8,374 nt of DNA from Eubacterium sp. (lineage in GTDB: Bacteria; Bacillota; Clostridia; Oscillospirales; Acutalibacteraceae), in contig JAIDJS010000084.1 of assembly GCA_029052085.1 (NCBI GenBank), positions 1-8,374 on the forward strand. Direction: 5' to 3'. The notes under the pieces are model-generated. The model worked only from the letters and a program-made list of their open reading frames with translations, did no database searches and was not told the origin of the DNA. Numbering within the stretch: position 1 is the stretch's first letter; each line of letters begins with the position of its first letter. A program made the translations under genes and the position numbers. Below are positions 7,852 to 8,374 of this stretch, one piece after another.

Positions 7852-7857
7852 ACCTCC
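7852..7857 (-). promoter_or_regulatory. Shine-Dalgarno GGAGGT deciding the CorC-like gene start
   Basis: GGAGGT lies on the minus strand 10 bases before the ATG at 7841-7839. The spacing is slightly long but acceptable. It is the best ribosome binding site near either candidate start, and it falls inside the longer reading frame that begins at 7877, which argues for the shorter protein. Confidence 0.6.
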
Positions 7858-7875
7858 ACAAATAATTTTTTAAAC

Positions 7876-7904
7876 ATTATATACTTTTTAAAATTATTTG
7901 TAAA
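7876..7904 (-). promoter_or_regulatory. Sigma-A promoter of the minus-strand operon
   Basis: Reading the minus strand there is TTTACA (7904-7899, five of six consensus bases), a 17-base spacer, and TATAAT (7881-7876, six of six). Transcription would start near 7869, giving a leader of about 28 bases before the ATG at 7841. It is the only strong promoter I see ahead of the corC-like to mutS2 run. The -35 hexamer overlaps the -35 of the divergent promoter. Confidence 0.7.
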
Positions 7905-7926
7905 GGGGAATGTTTTATGTTATAAT
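7898..7926 (+). promoter_or_regulatory. Sigma-A promoter of the divergent plus-strand gene
   Basis: TTGTAA (7898-7903, four of six consensus bases) is followed after 17 bases by TATAAT (7921-7926, six of six), with an extended -10 TG at 7918-7919. Transcription would start near 7933, about 28 bases before the TTG start at 7961. An in-frame ATG at 7910 lies upstream of this predicted start and is therefore unlikely to be used. Confidence 0.7.
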
Positions 7927-7960
7927 TATCACTGATAAATTTATTTTTTGGTGGTTAAAA

Positions 7961-8374
7961 TTGCTTAATATACACGAAACGGATGTCTGGAAATATCTTG
8001 CAGACAGCAAAAAACCGATTGTCATATACGGAATGGGAAACGGCGCTGAAAAAATCATCGGCGTTCTTAATGAATACGGTGCTGAAGTAGATGATATTTT
8101 TGCAAGCGATGAATTTGTAAGAGGACATTCCTTTTTAGGACACAAAGTATTGAAATACAGCGAAATATGCGAAAAATATAATGATTTCAATATCGTTCTC
8201 GCCTTTGCAACCCATCTTCCCGATATGCTTCGGAAAATAGAAAAAATGAACAGGGAGCACACTGTTTTTGCACCCGACGTTCCCGTTGCAGGCAACGGGA
8301 TTTTTACAAAACAGTTTTTTAAGGAAAACAAAGAAAAATTTGAATTTGTTTATGAACATCTTGCTGATGAAGAA
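7961..8374 (+). CDS. N-terminal part of a protein resembling FkbM-type methyltransferase proteins (partial)
   Basis: An uninterrupted frame of 138 codons runs from TTG at 7961 to the window end, so the gene is truncated by the window. The TTG is preceded by GGTGG at a normal distance, and a promoter lies upstream. Residues 18-34 (KPIVIYGMGNGAE, then KIIG) look like the first strand and glycine-rich turn of a nucleotide- or SAM-binding Rossmann-like fold. Around 102-120 comes a VFAPDVPVAGNGIF segment, and the visible part ends YEHLADEE. This layout (small Rossmann-like domain, then APDVPV, then a Y..L.DE. helix) recalls the N-terminal domain of clostridial FkbM-family SAM methyltransferase proteins, often associated with polysaccharide or secondary metabolite loci. 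The methyltransferase domain itself would lie beyond the window, so the product call is an inference from memory of the family. An in-frame ATG at 7910 is an alternative start. Confidence 0.7.
   Translation, partial: MLNIHETDVWKYLADSKKPIVIYGMGNGAEKIIGVLNEYGAEVDDIFASDEFVRGHSFLGHKVLKYSEICEKYNDFNIVLAFATHLPDMLRKIEKMNREHTVFAPDVPVAGNGIFTKQFFKENKEKFEFVYEHLADEE

Noticed and set aside
7910..7912. ATG as start of the plus-strand gene
   Set aside because: It lies between the -35 and -10 elements, upstream of the predicted transcript start, and the GGGG run is only one base away, too close to serve as its ribosome binding site.
7915..8331. 138-codon minus-strand frame opposite the partial right-end gene
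   Set aside because: It is antisense to the plus-strand frame that has a promoter, a ribosome binding site and recognisable protein features; its own translation is low-complexity with no motif or start signal.
1..8374. Mobile element, CRISPR array, tRNA/rRNA or new defence system
   Set aside because: No direct-repeat arrays, transposase or integrase motifs, tRNA-like folds or defence domains were seen; the content is conserved core genes apart from the partial right-end gene and the transporter.

Overview
The window looks like chromosomal core DNA from an AT-rich member of the Clostridia (Firmicutes/Bacillota), possibly an Oscillospiraceae or Eubacterium-like gut lineage. The reasons are the era-yqzL-recO order, which is a Firmicute arrangement, a MutS2 of the Firmicute type, and the codon and base composition. 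The genus-level guess is an inference.

Seven long genes and one very short gene lie head to tail on the minus strand and read from about 7841 down to 27: a CorC/YbeX-like CBS protein, a PhoH-like ATPase, ybeY, era, yqzL (50 codons, easy to miss), recO, mutS2 and a MATE-family transporter. Most junctions overlap by 1 or 4 bases (ATGA or TAATG), yqzL runs 56 bases into recO, and the only spaces are 66 bases (era to yqzL) and 24 bases (mutS2 to the transporter). I see no terminator in the run, so it is best read as one operon with its promoter at about 7876-7904. The theme is ribosome assembly and quality control (PhoH/YbeZ, YbeY, Era, probably CorC/YbeX, and MutS2 in its ribosome-splitting role) combined with recombination and DNA repair (RecO, and MutS2 in its DNA role). 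The MATE pump at the end is an outlier.

The right end (7961-8374) holds the start of a divergent plus-strand gene that runs off the window. It starts with TTG and resembles the N-terminal part of clostridial FkbM-type methyltransferase proteins. The intergenic region between the two transcription units carries two good sigma-A promoters on opposite strands, each with 17-base spacing, whose -35 hexamers overlap almost completely.

The era-yqzL gap can form a two-part hairpin whose outer stem covers the yqzL ribosome binding site. I see no tRNA, rRNA, CRISPR, insertion sequence or other mobile DNA, and no clearly new multi-gene system. The most interesting signals are the overlapping divergent promoters, the era-yqzL leader structure and the gene content of the operon. 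There is no gene-free stretch longer than 300 bases.
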